Shown one piece after another: positions 1 through 5,217 of a stretch of DNA of 6,131 nt. The stretch is taken from positions 1-6,131 of the forward strand of contig DFCD01000062.1 of NCBI GenBank assembly GCA_002366885.1, in the 5' to 3' direction. The first letter of the stretch is position 1. Each line of letters opens with the position of its first letter. Position numbers and translations under genes: made by a program. The notes under the pieces were generated by a model, which had not been told where the DNA came from, did no database searches, and worked only from the letters and a program-made list of their open reading frames with translations. Source of the stretch: Verrucomicrobia bacterium UBA3063 (lineage in GTDB: Bacteria > Verrucomicrobiota > Verrucomicrobiia > Methylacidiphilales > Verrucolacustridaceae).

Positions 1-1296
1 CTTCCGACTTATGACGTTTTTGACGAGGACCGCTATTTTGAGCCCGGAGGGGATTCGCGGCCGATCCGGATCGGCAAGACCAGGGTCGGGGTGACGATCT
101 GCGAGGATATCTGGAATGATGAGGATCTGTGGCCGTTGCGGCGTTATCGGCGCGATCCGGTGAGGGAGTTGACGCGGAAAGGCATCGATCTGTTGGTGAA
201 CCTTTCGGCCTCGCCGTGGAGCATCGACAAGGAAAAGACGCGCTTTCGTCTTCTCCGCGGGGTGGCGGTCCGTTCCGGGATTCCGGTGGTGCAGGTCAAT
301 GCGGTGGGGGGAAACGACGAGCTCGTTTTTGACGGGCAGAGCCTGGTGGCCGGAAAAAAAGGGGGAGTGCTGGCCCAAGGAGCCCCGTTCGGCGAGCAGT
401 CGTGGGTGGTGGATCTGCAGGGCCGGGAAAAAACACCGGAGTGGGCCTGCCGGGAGGAGCAGCTATTCCGTGCGCTGGTGTTGGGGACGCGCGATTATCT
501 GGAAAAATGCGGTTTTCGGGAAGTCGTCCTGGGCCTGAGCGGAGGCATCGACAGCGCCCTCACGGCGGTGATTGCAGCTGAGGCGGTGGGGCCGGACAAG
601 GTGCTGGGGGTGGCGATGCCCAGCCGGTTTTCCAGCGAGGGCAGCGTGAAGGATGCCGAGGCGCTGGCCCGGAGGCTGAGGATCCGTTACCTGAAGATTC
701 CCATCGAGGGCCCCTTTCAATCCATGCTGGCGTCGATCGCGCCGGCGCGTGGGGGCAGGACGGGCGGGTTGACGGAGGAAAACCTGCAGTCGCGGCTCCG
801 GGGGGTGGTCCTGATGGCGGTTTCCAACGACTCCGGTCGGCTGCTGCTGACCACGGGCAACAAAAGCGAGTTGGCGGTGGGATACTGCACCCTCTACGGG
901 GACATGTGCGGCGCCCTGGGGGTGATCGCCGATGTTCCCAAGACGATGGTGTACCGGCTGGCCCGGTGGGTGAACCGGGAAAGGGAGATCATTCCCAAGT
1001 CGTCGATCGACAAGGCTCCCAGCGCGGAACTGCGCCCCAACCAGACCGACCAGGACAGCCTGCCGCCCTATGAAAAACTGGACCAGATCCTGGAAAGCTA
1101 CGTGGTGAACGACGGGTCGATCCGGGCGATGGCAAACAAGGGAATTTCCAAAACCACCGCCCGGGAGATTGTGCGAAAGATCGACCTCTCCGAATACAAG
1201 CGGCGGCAGGCTGCGCCGGGGCTGAAGGTGACAACCAAGGCGTTTGGGGTGGGAAGGCGGATGCCGATTGCGCAGAAGTTTGCCTTTAACCAGTAG
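1..1296 (+). CDS. nadE: Glutamine-dependent NAD+ synthetase, 5'-truncated by window edge
   Basis: Makes NAD+ from deamido-NAD+, ATP and glutamine in the cytoplasm, the last step of NAD synthesis. The reading frame is open from base 1, so the GTG at 91 is internal. It gives 431 residues and a TAG stop. The visible start reads LPTYDVFDEDRYFEP, a hallmark of the nitrilase-type glutaminase domain. The catalytic cysteine is C34 in TICEDIW (bases 100-102). The general-acid lysine of this family lies just before LPTY, outside the window. The synthetase domain carries the ATP-pyrophosphatase loop LSGGIDS (about 532-552), then TTGNKSELAVGY and the ADVPKT and KAPSAELRPNQTDQDSLPPY segments, all family-typical. 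Full-length relatives have about 540 residues, so roughly 110 N-terminal residues are missing only because of the window edge. The glutaminase domain means it can use glutamine rather than free ammonia. The methyltransferase gene follows after 13 bases. Confidence 0.96.
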   Translation, partial: LPTYDVFDEDRYFEPGGDSRPIRIGKTRVGVTICEDIWNDEDLWPLRRYRRDPVRELTRKGIDLLVNLSASPWSIDKEKTRFRLLRGVAVRSGIPVVQVNAVGGNDELVFDGQSLVAGKKGGVLAQGAPFGEQSWVVDLQGREKTPEWACREEQLFRALVLGTRDYLEKCGFREVVLGLSGGIDSALTAVIAAEAVGPDKVLGVAMPSRFSSEGSVKDAEALARRLRIRYLKIPIEGPFQSMLASIAPARGGRTGGLTEENLQSRLRGVVLMAVSNDSGRLLLTTGNKSELAVGYCTLYGDMCGALGVIADVPKTMVYRLARWVNREREIIPKSSIDKAPSAELRPNQTDQDSLPPYEKLDQILESYVVNDGSIRAMANKGISKTTAREIVRKIDLSEYKRRQAAPGLKVTTKAFGVGRRMPIAQKFAFNQ

Positions 1297-1297
1297 C

Positions 1298-1302
1298 AGG
1301 AA
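1298..1302 (+). promoter_or_regulatory. Ribosome-binding site of the methyltransferase gene
   Basis: AGGAA lies directly after the nadE stop codon, with 7 bases to the ATG at 1310. It supports 1310 as the start rather than the earlier in-frame ATG at 1244, which would overlap nadE. No promoter is visible in the 13-base gap, so the gene is probably translated from the nadE transcript. Confidence 0.6.
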
Positions 1303-1309
1303 CCGAAAC

Positions 1310-2095
1310 ATGCCGACGTCATACAAAAGCTTTCTTCGAAGGTGCTTTTTTCGATCCCGGCGTTTTAGACAGACCGCAGGCTTCCTGCTGCGATGTTTGG
1401 GATACCACCGCAATTTAGATTTAGAGCATCTGGCCTTTTACCGTGAAGAAGTCCTTGGGCCGGTGCAACGTGACGAGGCTCTTTTCTTGTTCAGCGTGCT
1501 GCAATTGGTGAAGCCCAGGTTGGTGGTGGAGTTTGGCTTTCTCTATGGTATGAGCGCCTTCAATTTTCTTCGGGCTCTTGCCAAAGATGCCCGGCTTTTT
1601 AGCTATGAGGTGGATCCCGCGGCCTTCTTGCGGGTGCGAGATGAATTCACCCGCGACCCCCGTTTCCAGCTTTTGAAAAAATCTCAGCAGGATTTTCATC
1701 CGTCGGACATTGGTTTTCAGTCTATAGATTTTCTTTTTTTCGATGGCACCCACGAATGTGAGATCAATCGCGACACCTTTCGTGCGGTTCTGCCTTCCCT
1801 GGCTCCCCAGGCCATTGTTGCGGTCCATGACACGGGACTCTGGAGCCTGCCCGCCAAGCCTGTACTGCCTGCCTCCTGGGCCACGCAAGATGGTGGCTGG
1901 TTGAGTGCCGACCTATTTGCCCATCAGGCGGGTGAAAGAAAATTCGTTAACCATATCCTTGAGACGTATCCAGAATTTTCCTTAATTCATTTTCATTCCG
2001 AGAGAGCTTTCAGGAATGGATTGACCTTAATTCAGAAAAAGGAGTCTCTTGCACTGCCCAAAGAAACCCGTTTGGTCCAGGCGCGGGAACTTTAA
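1310..2095 (+). CDS. Class I SAM-dependent methyltransferase, Methyltransf_24/CmcI-like
   Basis: A 261-residue protein. The Rossmann motif I is at residues 72-84 (VVEFG then LYGMSAF). The acidic residue for the SAM ribose is probably in YEVDP (E100, D102). IDFLFFDGTHECE at 139-151 matches the DGxH segment of Methyltransf_24 proteins, and VHDTG at 172-176 follows the usual 'put off by the leader strand' position. The family methylates hydroxyls or amines of sugars, antibiotics and other small molecules, so the substrate cannot be read here. The first 30 residues are strongly basic and aromatic (many R and F) with no clear signal peptide. Base composition breaks sharply from the neighbours: G+C is 21/60 at 1681-1740 and 20/60 at 1981-2040, against 42/60 at 541-600 in nadE and 41/60 at 2641-2700 in the sulfotransferase. 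This suggests acquisition from another source. The family assignment is good; the reaction is unknown. Confidence 0.8.
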   Translation: MPTSYKSFLRRCFFRSRRFRQTAGFLLRCLGYHRNLDLEHLAFYREEVLGPVQRDEALFLFSVLQLVKPRLVVEFGFLYGMSAFNFLRALAKDARLFSYEVDPAAFLRVRDEFTRDPRFQLLKKSQQDFHPSDIGFQSIDFLFFDGTHECEINRDTFRAVLPSLAPQAIVAVHDTGLWSLPAKPVLPASWATQDGGWLSADLFAHQAGERKFVNHILETYPEFSLIHFHSERAFRNGLTLIQKKESLALPKETRLVQAREL

Positions 2096-2111
2096 AGACT
2101 GGATCTGTGCT

Positions 2112-3257
2112 TTACCGGCTTCGTGGCGAGATGGTGAACCCGTGCTTCTTCATCATGGGGCCGAGTTGATGGCGTAGCCAGTCGGCGGAGAGGCCGAACT
2201 CCCTGAGCGAATAGCGGTGGGAGCTTTTGTATTCGCGGGATTTTTTGGCGTTGCGGGTGATGGCGGCCGAGGCTCCGGGGCTGAGGGGAATCCGGAAATG
2301 GCGGTAGATGGACCGGACGGTCTCCGCCGGCCGGGAAACAAGATCGCGATAAAGAATGCGGAGGTAGCGACGCCGGTCGGCCCGGCCGTCCTTCTCCTCG
2401 AGATGCCGGAACCAGGCGGCGGCGAGTTCCGCGTACTCCAACGACTCCTGGCTCTTTTTCTGCAGGGAGGGGTTGACCCATTTCCAGACCGGATAAAAGA
2501 CGCTGACGTGGGAGGCGATCGACTCGGCCGGGTTGCGGAGGATGTTGATGATGCGGGCGTCGGGAAACTCCTTGCGGAGGCTGAGCACCGAACCGGAGAG
2601 CTGGGTGGCCTTGGAGAGCAGGATTTTGTTTTTTCCGTGCAGGTAGAGATGGCGCTGCAGGCAGGAGCGGTAGTAGCGCATCAGCCGCCGGCGTTCCGGC
2701 TCAGGCAGATCGTCGGCAAAGCCGGCCCCCCAAAGCAGGCGCACGTAGGGGAAAAGCAGGTAAATGGCCTCCGTGACGAAGGTGTAGACGAAAAAGCCGT
2801 CGTCCTCCTCCGGTTGGGCCAGCCGCATTTTGTGCATGTTGTCCCAACCTCCGAAAAAGCGCCTTTCCATCCAGGTGATCAAAAGACCCAGAAAGCTGTC
2901 CCGGTGGCGGCCGAGCCCGGCGATTCCCAGAATGATTTTTTGGAGAAAGATGCTGGGAAAGATCGTCTGATACATCAGCACTGGGGCGAACGCCTCACGG
3001 TTCTGGGCCAGCATTTTTTGCAGAAAGGTGGTTCCGCTGCGGGGCGGGGCGATGATGAAGACCGGCTGGCGGACCGCCTGCCTGCGGAAGCCGGGAAAAA
3101 AAAGATGATCGAGGGCGCGGCCCGCGGCCACCACGACCCAGAACGAGGCCAGGAGCAGCATGAAAAAGGCGACGATCAGCCAGCGCCGCAGGTGGAACGG
3201 GCGACCCAGATAGGAGTAAGCGAGAGCCTTGGAAGTTAGGCTGATATTCAGATACAT
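2112..3257 (-). CDS. Membrane-anchored sulfotransferase family protein (Sulfotransfer_3-like)
   Basis: A 381-residue protein expected to move a sulfuryl group from PAPS to a hydroxyl or amine. The 5'-phosphosulfate-binding loop is APPRSGTT at residues 70-77. The 3'-phosphate-binding segment is RNPAESIASH at 241-250, with R241 and S249 as the likely contacts. YRDLVSRPAETVRSIYRHF (303-321) and HRYSLREFGLS (347-357) are typical C-terminal features of this group. Residues 26-47 are one strongly hydrophobic helix preceded by arginines (LRRW), so the N-terminus is probably a membrane anchor with the catalytic domain cytoplasmic. QPEEDDGFF at 148-156 also fits the family. Likely acceptors are membrane-associated, such as a lipid-linked glycan or lipid, but nothing here identifies one. 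The ATG at 3257 has no clear Shine-Dalgarno, though no better in-frame start precedes the membrane helix. It is tail-to-tail with the methyltransferase and divergent from dedA. Confidence 0.85.
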   Translation of the reverse strand: MYLNISLTSKALAYSYLGRPFHLRRWLIVAFFMLLLASFWVVVAAGRALDHLFFPGFRRQAVRQPVFIIAPPRSGTTFLQKMLAQNREAFAPVLMYQTIFPSIFLQKIILGIAGLGRHRDSFLGLLITWMERRFFGGWDNMHKMRLAQPEEDDGFFVYTFVTEAIYLLFPYVRLLWGAGFADDLPEPERRRLMRYYRSCLQRHLYLHGKNKILLSKATQLSGSVLSLRKEFPDARIINILRNPAESIASHVSVFYPVWKWVNPSLQKKSQESLEYAELAAAWFRHLEEKDGRADRRRYLRILYRDLVSRPAETVRSIYRHFRIPLSPGASAAITRNAKKSREYKSSHRYSLREFGLSADWLRHQLGPMMKKHGFTISPRSR

Positions 3258-3273
3258 GGCGGTATGAGGGGCT

Positions 3274-3301
3274 TTTTTAGTGGAATCAGGGGTGCGGACA
3301 A
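3274..3301 (-). promoter_or_regulatory. Weak candidate promoter for the sulfotransferase gene
   Basis: On the minus strand TTGTCC (3296-3301) is followed after 16 bases by TAAAAA (3274-3279), about 16 bases before the ATG. The match to -35/-10 boxes is 4 of 6 each. It sits in the only gap (3258-3332) between the two divergent genes, so a promoter is expected somewhere here, but these boxes are not convincing alone. Confidence 0.25.
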
Positions 3302-3332
3302 TGCAAACAAGCCGTAACTTCCCAATTCCAAC

Positions 3333-3953
3333 ATGGAGCTTAATTTTCTCATTCAGGCGATCTCCGAGTACCGGTACCTAGCGATGTCGGGGATTCTCTT
3401 CATTTCGGCCATGGGTGTGCCGATCCCCGAGGAGCCGCTGCTAATTGCCAGCGGGTTATCCGTGGGATGGGGGGATTCCCAATACCATCTGGCGGTGGCG
3501 GCGTGCCTGATCGGCATTCTTGGCGGAGACATGTGGGTGTACTTTTTGGGGAGACGCGGGGGAAAGTGGTTTTTGGGCACCCGCATCGGGGCGTGGGTCT
3601 TCTCGGAAAAACACCAGAGCAGAATCGAGCACCTTTACGAAAAGCACGGCGCCAAGACCGTATTTCTGGGGCGGTTCATTCCTGCGGTGCGGTTCGGGGT
3701 TTTTTTCTTTGCCGGCCGGCATCGGATGCCCATCCGAAAATTCCTCGGTTTGAATGCGCTCGGGGCCATTCTTTATGCGCCTTTATGGATCTGGCTGAGC
3801 GCGGTGGCTGGGGAGAAATTTTCCCAGTCGGCGGCGGCCCAGAAAGCAGCGGAGCATTGGGTGGAGCGGGGGAGTCTGATCCTGATCGGTTTTGTCTTGG
3901 TGGTGATTGCGCTGACGATCTGGGGTGCGGGGAAGAAAAAGCCATCCCCCTAA
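3333..3953 (+). CDS. DedA-family membrane protein
   Basis: A 206-residue inner-membrane protein of the DedA/VTT family, whose members are linked to lipid scrambling (undecaprenyl phosphate or phospholipid recycling) and membrane homeostasis. PIPEEP at residues 30-35 carries the family's acidic pair in the first re-entrant segment. GGDMWVYFLGRRGG at 64-77 gives the conserved GD and G-R pattern. GRFIPAVRFGVFFFAG at 113-128 gives the GRF-P-R motif with R114 and R120. Hydrophobic helices follow at about 138-160 and 181-199, ending in a lysine-rich tail (KKKPSP). Length is normal for the family. The ATG at 3333 has no good Shine-Dalgarno, but the preceding region matches no better start and the N-terminus aligns as expected. 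The gene is divergent from the sulfotransferase and faces the LipM-like gene. The specific lipid substrate cannot be deduced. Confidence 0.9.
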   Translation: MELNFLIQAISEYRYLAMSGILFISAMGVPIPEEPLLIASGLSVGWGDSQYHLAVAACLIGILGGDMWVYFLGRRGGKWFLGTRIGAWVFSEKHQSRIEHLYEKHGAKTVFLGRFIPAVRFGVFFFAGRHRMPIRKFLGLNALGAILYAPLWIWLSAVAGEKFSQSAAAQKAAEHWVERGSLILIGFVLVVIALTIWGAGKKKPSP

Positions 3954-3980
3954 GTCCAGCAGCCACCAAGGCAGGTCTTG

Positions 3981-3992
3981 GATTAGGTTTAG
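3981..3992. repeat. Short GATTAG-GTTTAG hexamer repeat downstream of the LipM-like gene
   Basis: Two hexamers, GATTAG and GTTTAG, followed by GGAAAG. They share a TTAGGTTTA core and the same orientation with the longer repeat at 4693-4716 on the other side of the 4022-4681 gene. Two units are weak evidence alone; the resemblance to the second copy is what makes it notable. Confidence 0.4.
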
Positions 3993-4021
3993 GGAAAGAC
4001 AGAGCGGAGAGGCGAAAAAGC

Positions 4022-4681
4022 TCAGCGAGAGTAGTTCCAGGCGCGGCTTGAGTAGCGGTCGCGGAGCAGCTGTTGGGCCAGTTCCTCCTCGGGATCCGTT
4101 CTTTTTGACGGGTTCCAGCCGACACCCAGGGCGGGGGAGAGTTTTTGCGGGAGAATTTCCACAAGGCTTTCCGGGATGGGGCCGGGAAGAAGAACGGTGC
4201 CTTGGTGAAGACAGCCCTGCCGGGTGCGGCGCTGGGCGGCTCCGGCCAGTTTCTTCCCCGCAGGATCGAGGACATCGGCGGGAACCGGCTTAAGAAAACA
4301 GGCGGGGTGATCCTGTTTGGGGGAGGTGGTGGCGAGGCGACAGGCGATTCCGGCATCGAGGAGAGCCGAAGCGACCGCTGCGTGGATGGTGCGGTAGGAC
4401 GGAAGCGTCCCTGCCGCGGTCAGGGGATGGTCCACAGGGAGAACCACGGTGTAGGTGAGATCCCGCCCGTGCTCCACCAAGCCTCCGCCGGTATAGCGTC
4501 GCACAAAAGGTGTGGAGGGCGGGACCACCGAGTGTTTTTGGAAGTACCCCAAGGAAACGCAGGACTCTGCCCAGGCGTAGATCCGGAGAACGGGGCTGCG
4601 GGCGTGGCGGAGCAGGGACTCGTCGATCGCCATATTTTCAAAGGCGGAGAATCTTCCGTCGAGGAGAAGACGACCGTTCAT
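4022..4681 (-). CDS. Stand-alone lipoate-ligase/octanoyltransferase family protein, LipM-like
   Basis: A 219-residue protein of the LplA/LipB/BirA fold, acting in protein lipoylation. AFENMAIDESLL (residues 13-24), RIYAWAESCVSLGYFQ (33-48), RRYTGGGLVEHGRDLTYTVV (61-80) and GKKLAGAAQRR (142-152) are clear family blocks. K144 or its neighbour K143 is the lysine expected to contact the acyl-adenylate or thioester carbonyl. There is no C-terminal accessory domain, unlike E. coli LplA. HPACF (125-129) places C128 where LipM octanoyltransferases carry their acyl-accepting cysteine, so transfer of octanoate from ACP to a lipoyl domain is plausible. A small ATP-dependent lipoate ligase is the alternative. 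The frame can be extended upstream to 4852, but the ATG at 4681 has an AAGGT four bases before it and begins where family homology starts. The gene is divergent from the SH3-like lipoprotein. Confidence 0.88.
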   Translation of the reverse strand: MNGRLLLDGRFSAFENMAIDESLLRHARSPVLRIYAWAESCVSLGYFQKHSVVPPSTPFVRRYTGGGLVEHGRDLTYTVVLPVDHPLTAAGTLPSYRTIHAAVASALLDAGIACRLATTSPKQDHPACFLKPVPADVLDPAGKKLAGAAQRRTRQGCLHQGTVLLPGPIPESLVEILPQKLSPALGVGWNPSKRTDPEEELAQQLLRDRYSSRAWNYSR

Positions 4682-4685
4682 TGTT

Positions 4686-4690
4686 ACCTT
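4686..4690 (-). promoter_or_regulatory. Ribosome-binding site of the LipM-like gene
   Basis: AAGGT on the minus strand, 4 bases before the ATG at 4681. It decides between this start and longer upstream starts, which would translate the AT-rich repeat into a low-complexity KVKLKPKLKV peptide. Confidence 0.6.
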
Positions 4691-4692
4691 GA

Positions 4693-4716
4693 GTTTAGGT
4701 TTAAGTTTAACTTTAA
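4693..4716. repeat. Tandem hexanucleotide repeat (GTTTAR), about four units
   Basis: Units are GTTTAG, GTTTAA, GTTTAA and CTTTAA, followed by GAAAG. The tract is an AT-rich island in otherwise GC-rich DNA, in the gap between two divergent genes, so it probably overlaps their promoters. Its last part joins an inverted repeat (4708-4724). Confidence 0.7.
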
Positions 4717-4724
4717 GAAAGTTA
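4708..4724. repeat. Perfect 7-bp inverted repeat in the divergent gap
   Basis: TAACTTT (4708-4714) and AAAGTTA (4718-4724) are perfect complements around a 3-base centre. In a divergent intergenic region this could be an operator. As an RNA hairpin it would be weak because it is AT-rich. No known regulator site is recognised. Confidence 0.4.
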
Positions 4725-4764
4725 GGAGGTTGAGCTGGGAAGCTCGAGGGATTAGCTTTCTTCC

Positions 4765-5031
4765 ATGAGGATGTTTCTCCCCACGCTGGGATATGTCGTG
4801 GTTTTGTTGGCGGGGTGCGCGGGAACGGGGAACCGGGATGCCTCGATGGCAATGATCCTTGCCGATGTGCCGCTGAAGGAATCGGGTCCGAACCAGGTAA
4901 CCCCGGCCACCTCCACCGTGCATCGCGGCGACCGCGTCAGTGTGCGACGGGTGGTGGGGGACTATGCCGAGGTGGAGACGATGGACCGGCGGACGGGTTA
5001 TGTGCCGACCTCGGTGTTGCAAGAACAGTAA
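4765..5031 (+). CDS. Small SH3-like putative lipoprotein
   Basis: An 88-residue protein with a short lipoprotein signal: a hydrophobic stretch at residues 4-16 ends in the lipobox LAGC with C18 as the lipidated cysteine. The residues after it (A19, G20) are not the Asp that retains lipoproteins in the inner membrane of enterobacteria, so outer-membrane sorting is likely if that rule applies. Residues 29-86 resemble a bacterial SH3 fold: MILADVPL, then RGDRVSVRRVVGDYAEVETMDRRTGYVPTSVL, the usual 'G-D-V-x-V ... G-x-x-x-V ... G-Y-V' pattern. Such domains often bind peptidoglycan or peptides, so a periplasmic binding or scaffolding role is possible; the ligand is unknown. An in-frame stop at 4753-4755 limits the start to the ATG at 4765 or 4771. 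The best nearby Shine-Dalgarno, GAGG at 4746-4749, is 15 bases away, rather far. Confidence 0.7.
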   Translation: MRMFLPTLGYVVVLLAGCAGTGNRDASMAMILADVPLKESGPNQVTPATSTVHRGDRVSVRRVVGDYAEVETMDRRTGYVPTSVLQEQ

Positions 5032-5040
5032 GCGGAAGAG

Positions 5041-5068
5041 TTGACCCGGCTGGGCGGGATTTTAGGAT
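5041..5068 (+). promoter_or_regulatory. Sigma70-like promoter for the riboswitch-thiC transcript
   Basis: TTGACC (5041-5046, 5 of 6 to the -35 consensus) and TAGGAT (5063-5068, 4 of 6 to the -10) are separated by 16 bases. Transcription would begin around 5073-5076, just at the 5' edge of the TPP aptamer, which is where it is expected. The position is strong support. The lipoprotein gene ends only 10 bases before it with no visible terminator, so read-through is also possible. Confidence 0.6.
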
Positions 5069-5072
5069 TTCT

Positions 5073-5170
5073 GGATCGGGGGAGTCCGGACGGCCGGGCT
5101 GAGAGTCGGGAACCGCGGTCCCGAGACCCTAGGAACCTGAAGCGGGTCATGCCGCCGGAGGGAGAGAGCC
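5073..5170 (+). ncRNA. TPP riboswitch (THI element) in the thiC leader
   Basis: The conserved blocks occur in order. A 6-bp P3 hairpin (5084-5089 with 5094-5099, loop ACGG) is followed by CTGAGA (5099-5104). An optional extra stem pairs GTCGGGA (5105-5111) with TCCC-GA-GAC (5119-5127). GACCC (5125-5129) can close P2 with the G-run at 5078-5082. GAACCTGA (5133-5140) is the pyrophosphate-side consensus. P5 is a perfect GCGG/CCGC stem (5142-5145, 5152-5155) with loop GTCATG. GGAGGGA (5157-5163) closes the element. P1 is short: GGATC (5073-5077) against GAGCC (5166-5170) with one mismatch, so the outer edges are approximate. Thiamin diphosphate binding should reduce thiC expression. No stem followed by a U-run lies before the gene, so control is probably at translation. 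Confidence 0.93.
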
Positions 5171-5202
5171 GTTCTTTTTCCTTCCCGTGAGCCGCCGAAG
5201 GC

Positions 5203-5207
5203 AGGAG
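5203..5207 (+). promoter_or_regulatory. Ribosome-binding site of thiC
   Basis: AGGAG, 10 bases before the ATG at 5218. A nearer out-of-frame ATG at 5210 is only 2 bases away and opens just three codons. The pyrimidine tract at 5177-5182 (TTTCCT) can pair with this site over AGGAGA (5203-5208), which may be how the riboswitch hides it. Confidence 0.75.
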
Positions 5208-5217
5208 ACATGGAACC

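Noticed and set aside
1244..1309. A 22-codon upstream extension of the methyltransferase
   Set aside because: It overlaps the nadE 3' end and is basic low-complexity sequence, while the ATG at 1310 has a well-spaced AGGAA.
463..1413. A 316-codon open frame on the minus strand opposite nadE
   Set aside because: It lies antisense to a well-conserved enzyme, is rich in Pro, Arg and His, and shows no domain. Such frames are common opposite GC-rich genes.
2093..2114. Inverted repeat TAAAG/CTTTA between the convergent methyltransferase and sulfotransferase genes, as a terminator
   Set aside because: The arms are just the two TAA stop codons with the same following bases, 12 bases apart. Five mostly A-T pairs would not make a stable hairpin.
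2217..3239. A 340-codon open frame on the plus strand opposite the sulfotransferase
   Set aside because: The minus-strand frame has clear PAPS-binding motifs and family C-terminus. The plus-strand translation is low-complexity Gly, Asp and Val with no recognisable fold.
3966..3981. CCAAG-GCAGGT-CTTGG hairpin between dedA and the LipM-like gene, as a bidirectional terminator
   Set aside because: The position fits, but the stem is only 5 bp and neither side has a real T-run. I could not support it beyond possibility.
4682..4852. A 57-codon upstream extension of the LipM-like gene
   Set aside because: It would overlap the lipoprotein gene on the other strand and read through the hexamer repeat. 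The ATG at 4681 has its own AAGGT and starts at the conserved part.
5210..5212. ATG at 5210 as the thiC start
   Set aside because: It is out of frame with the ThiC homology and ends after three codons.
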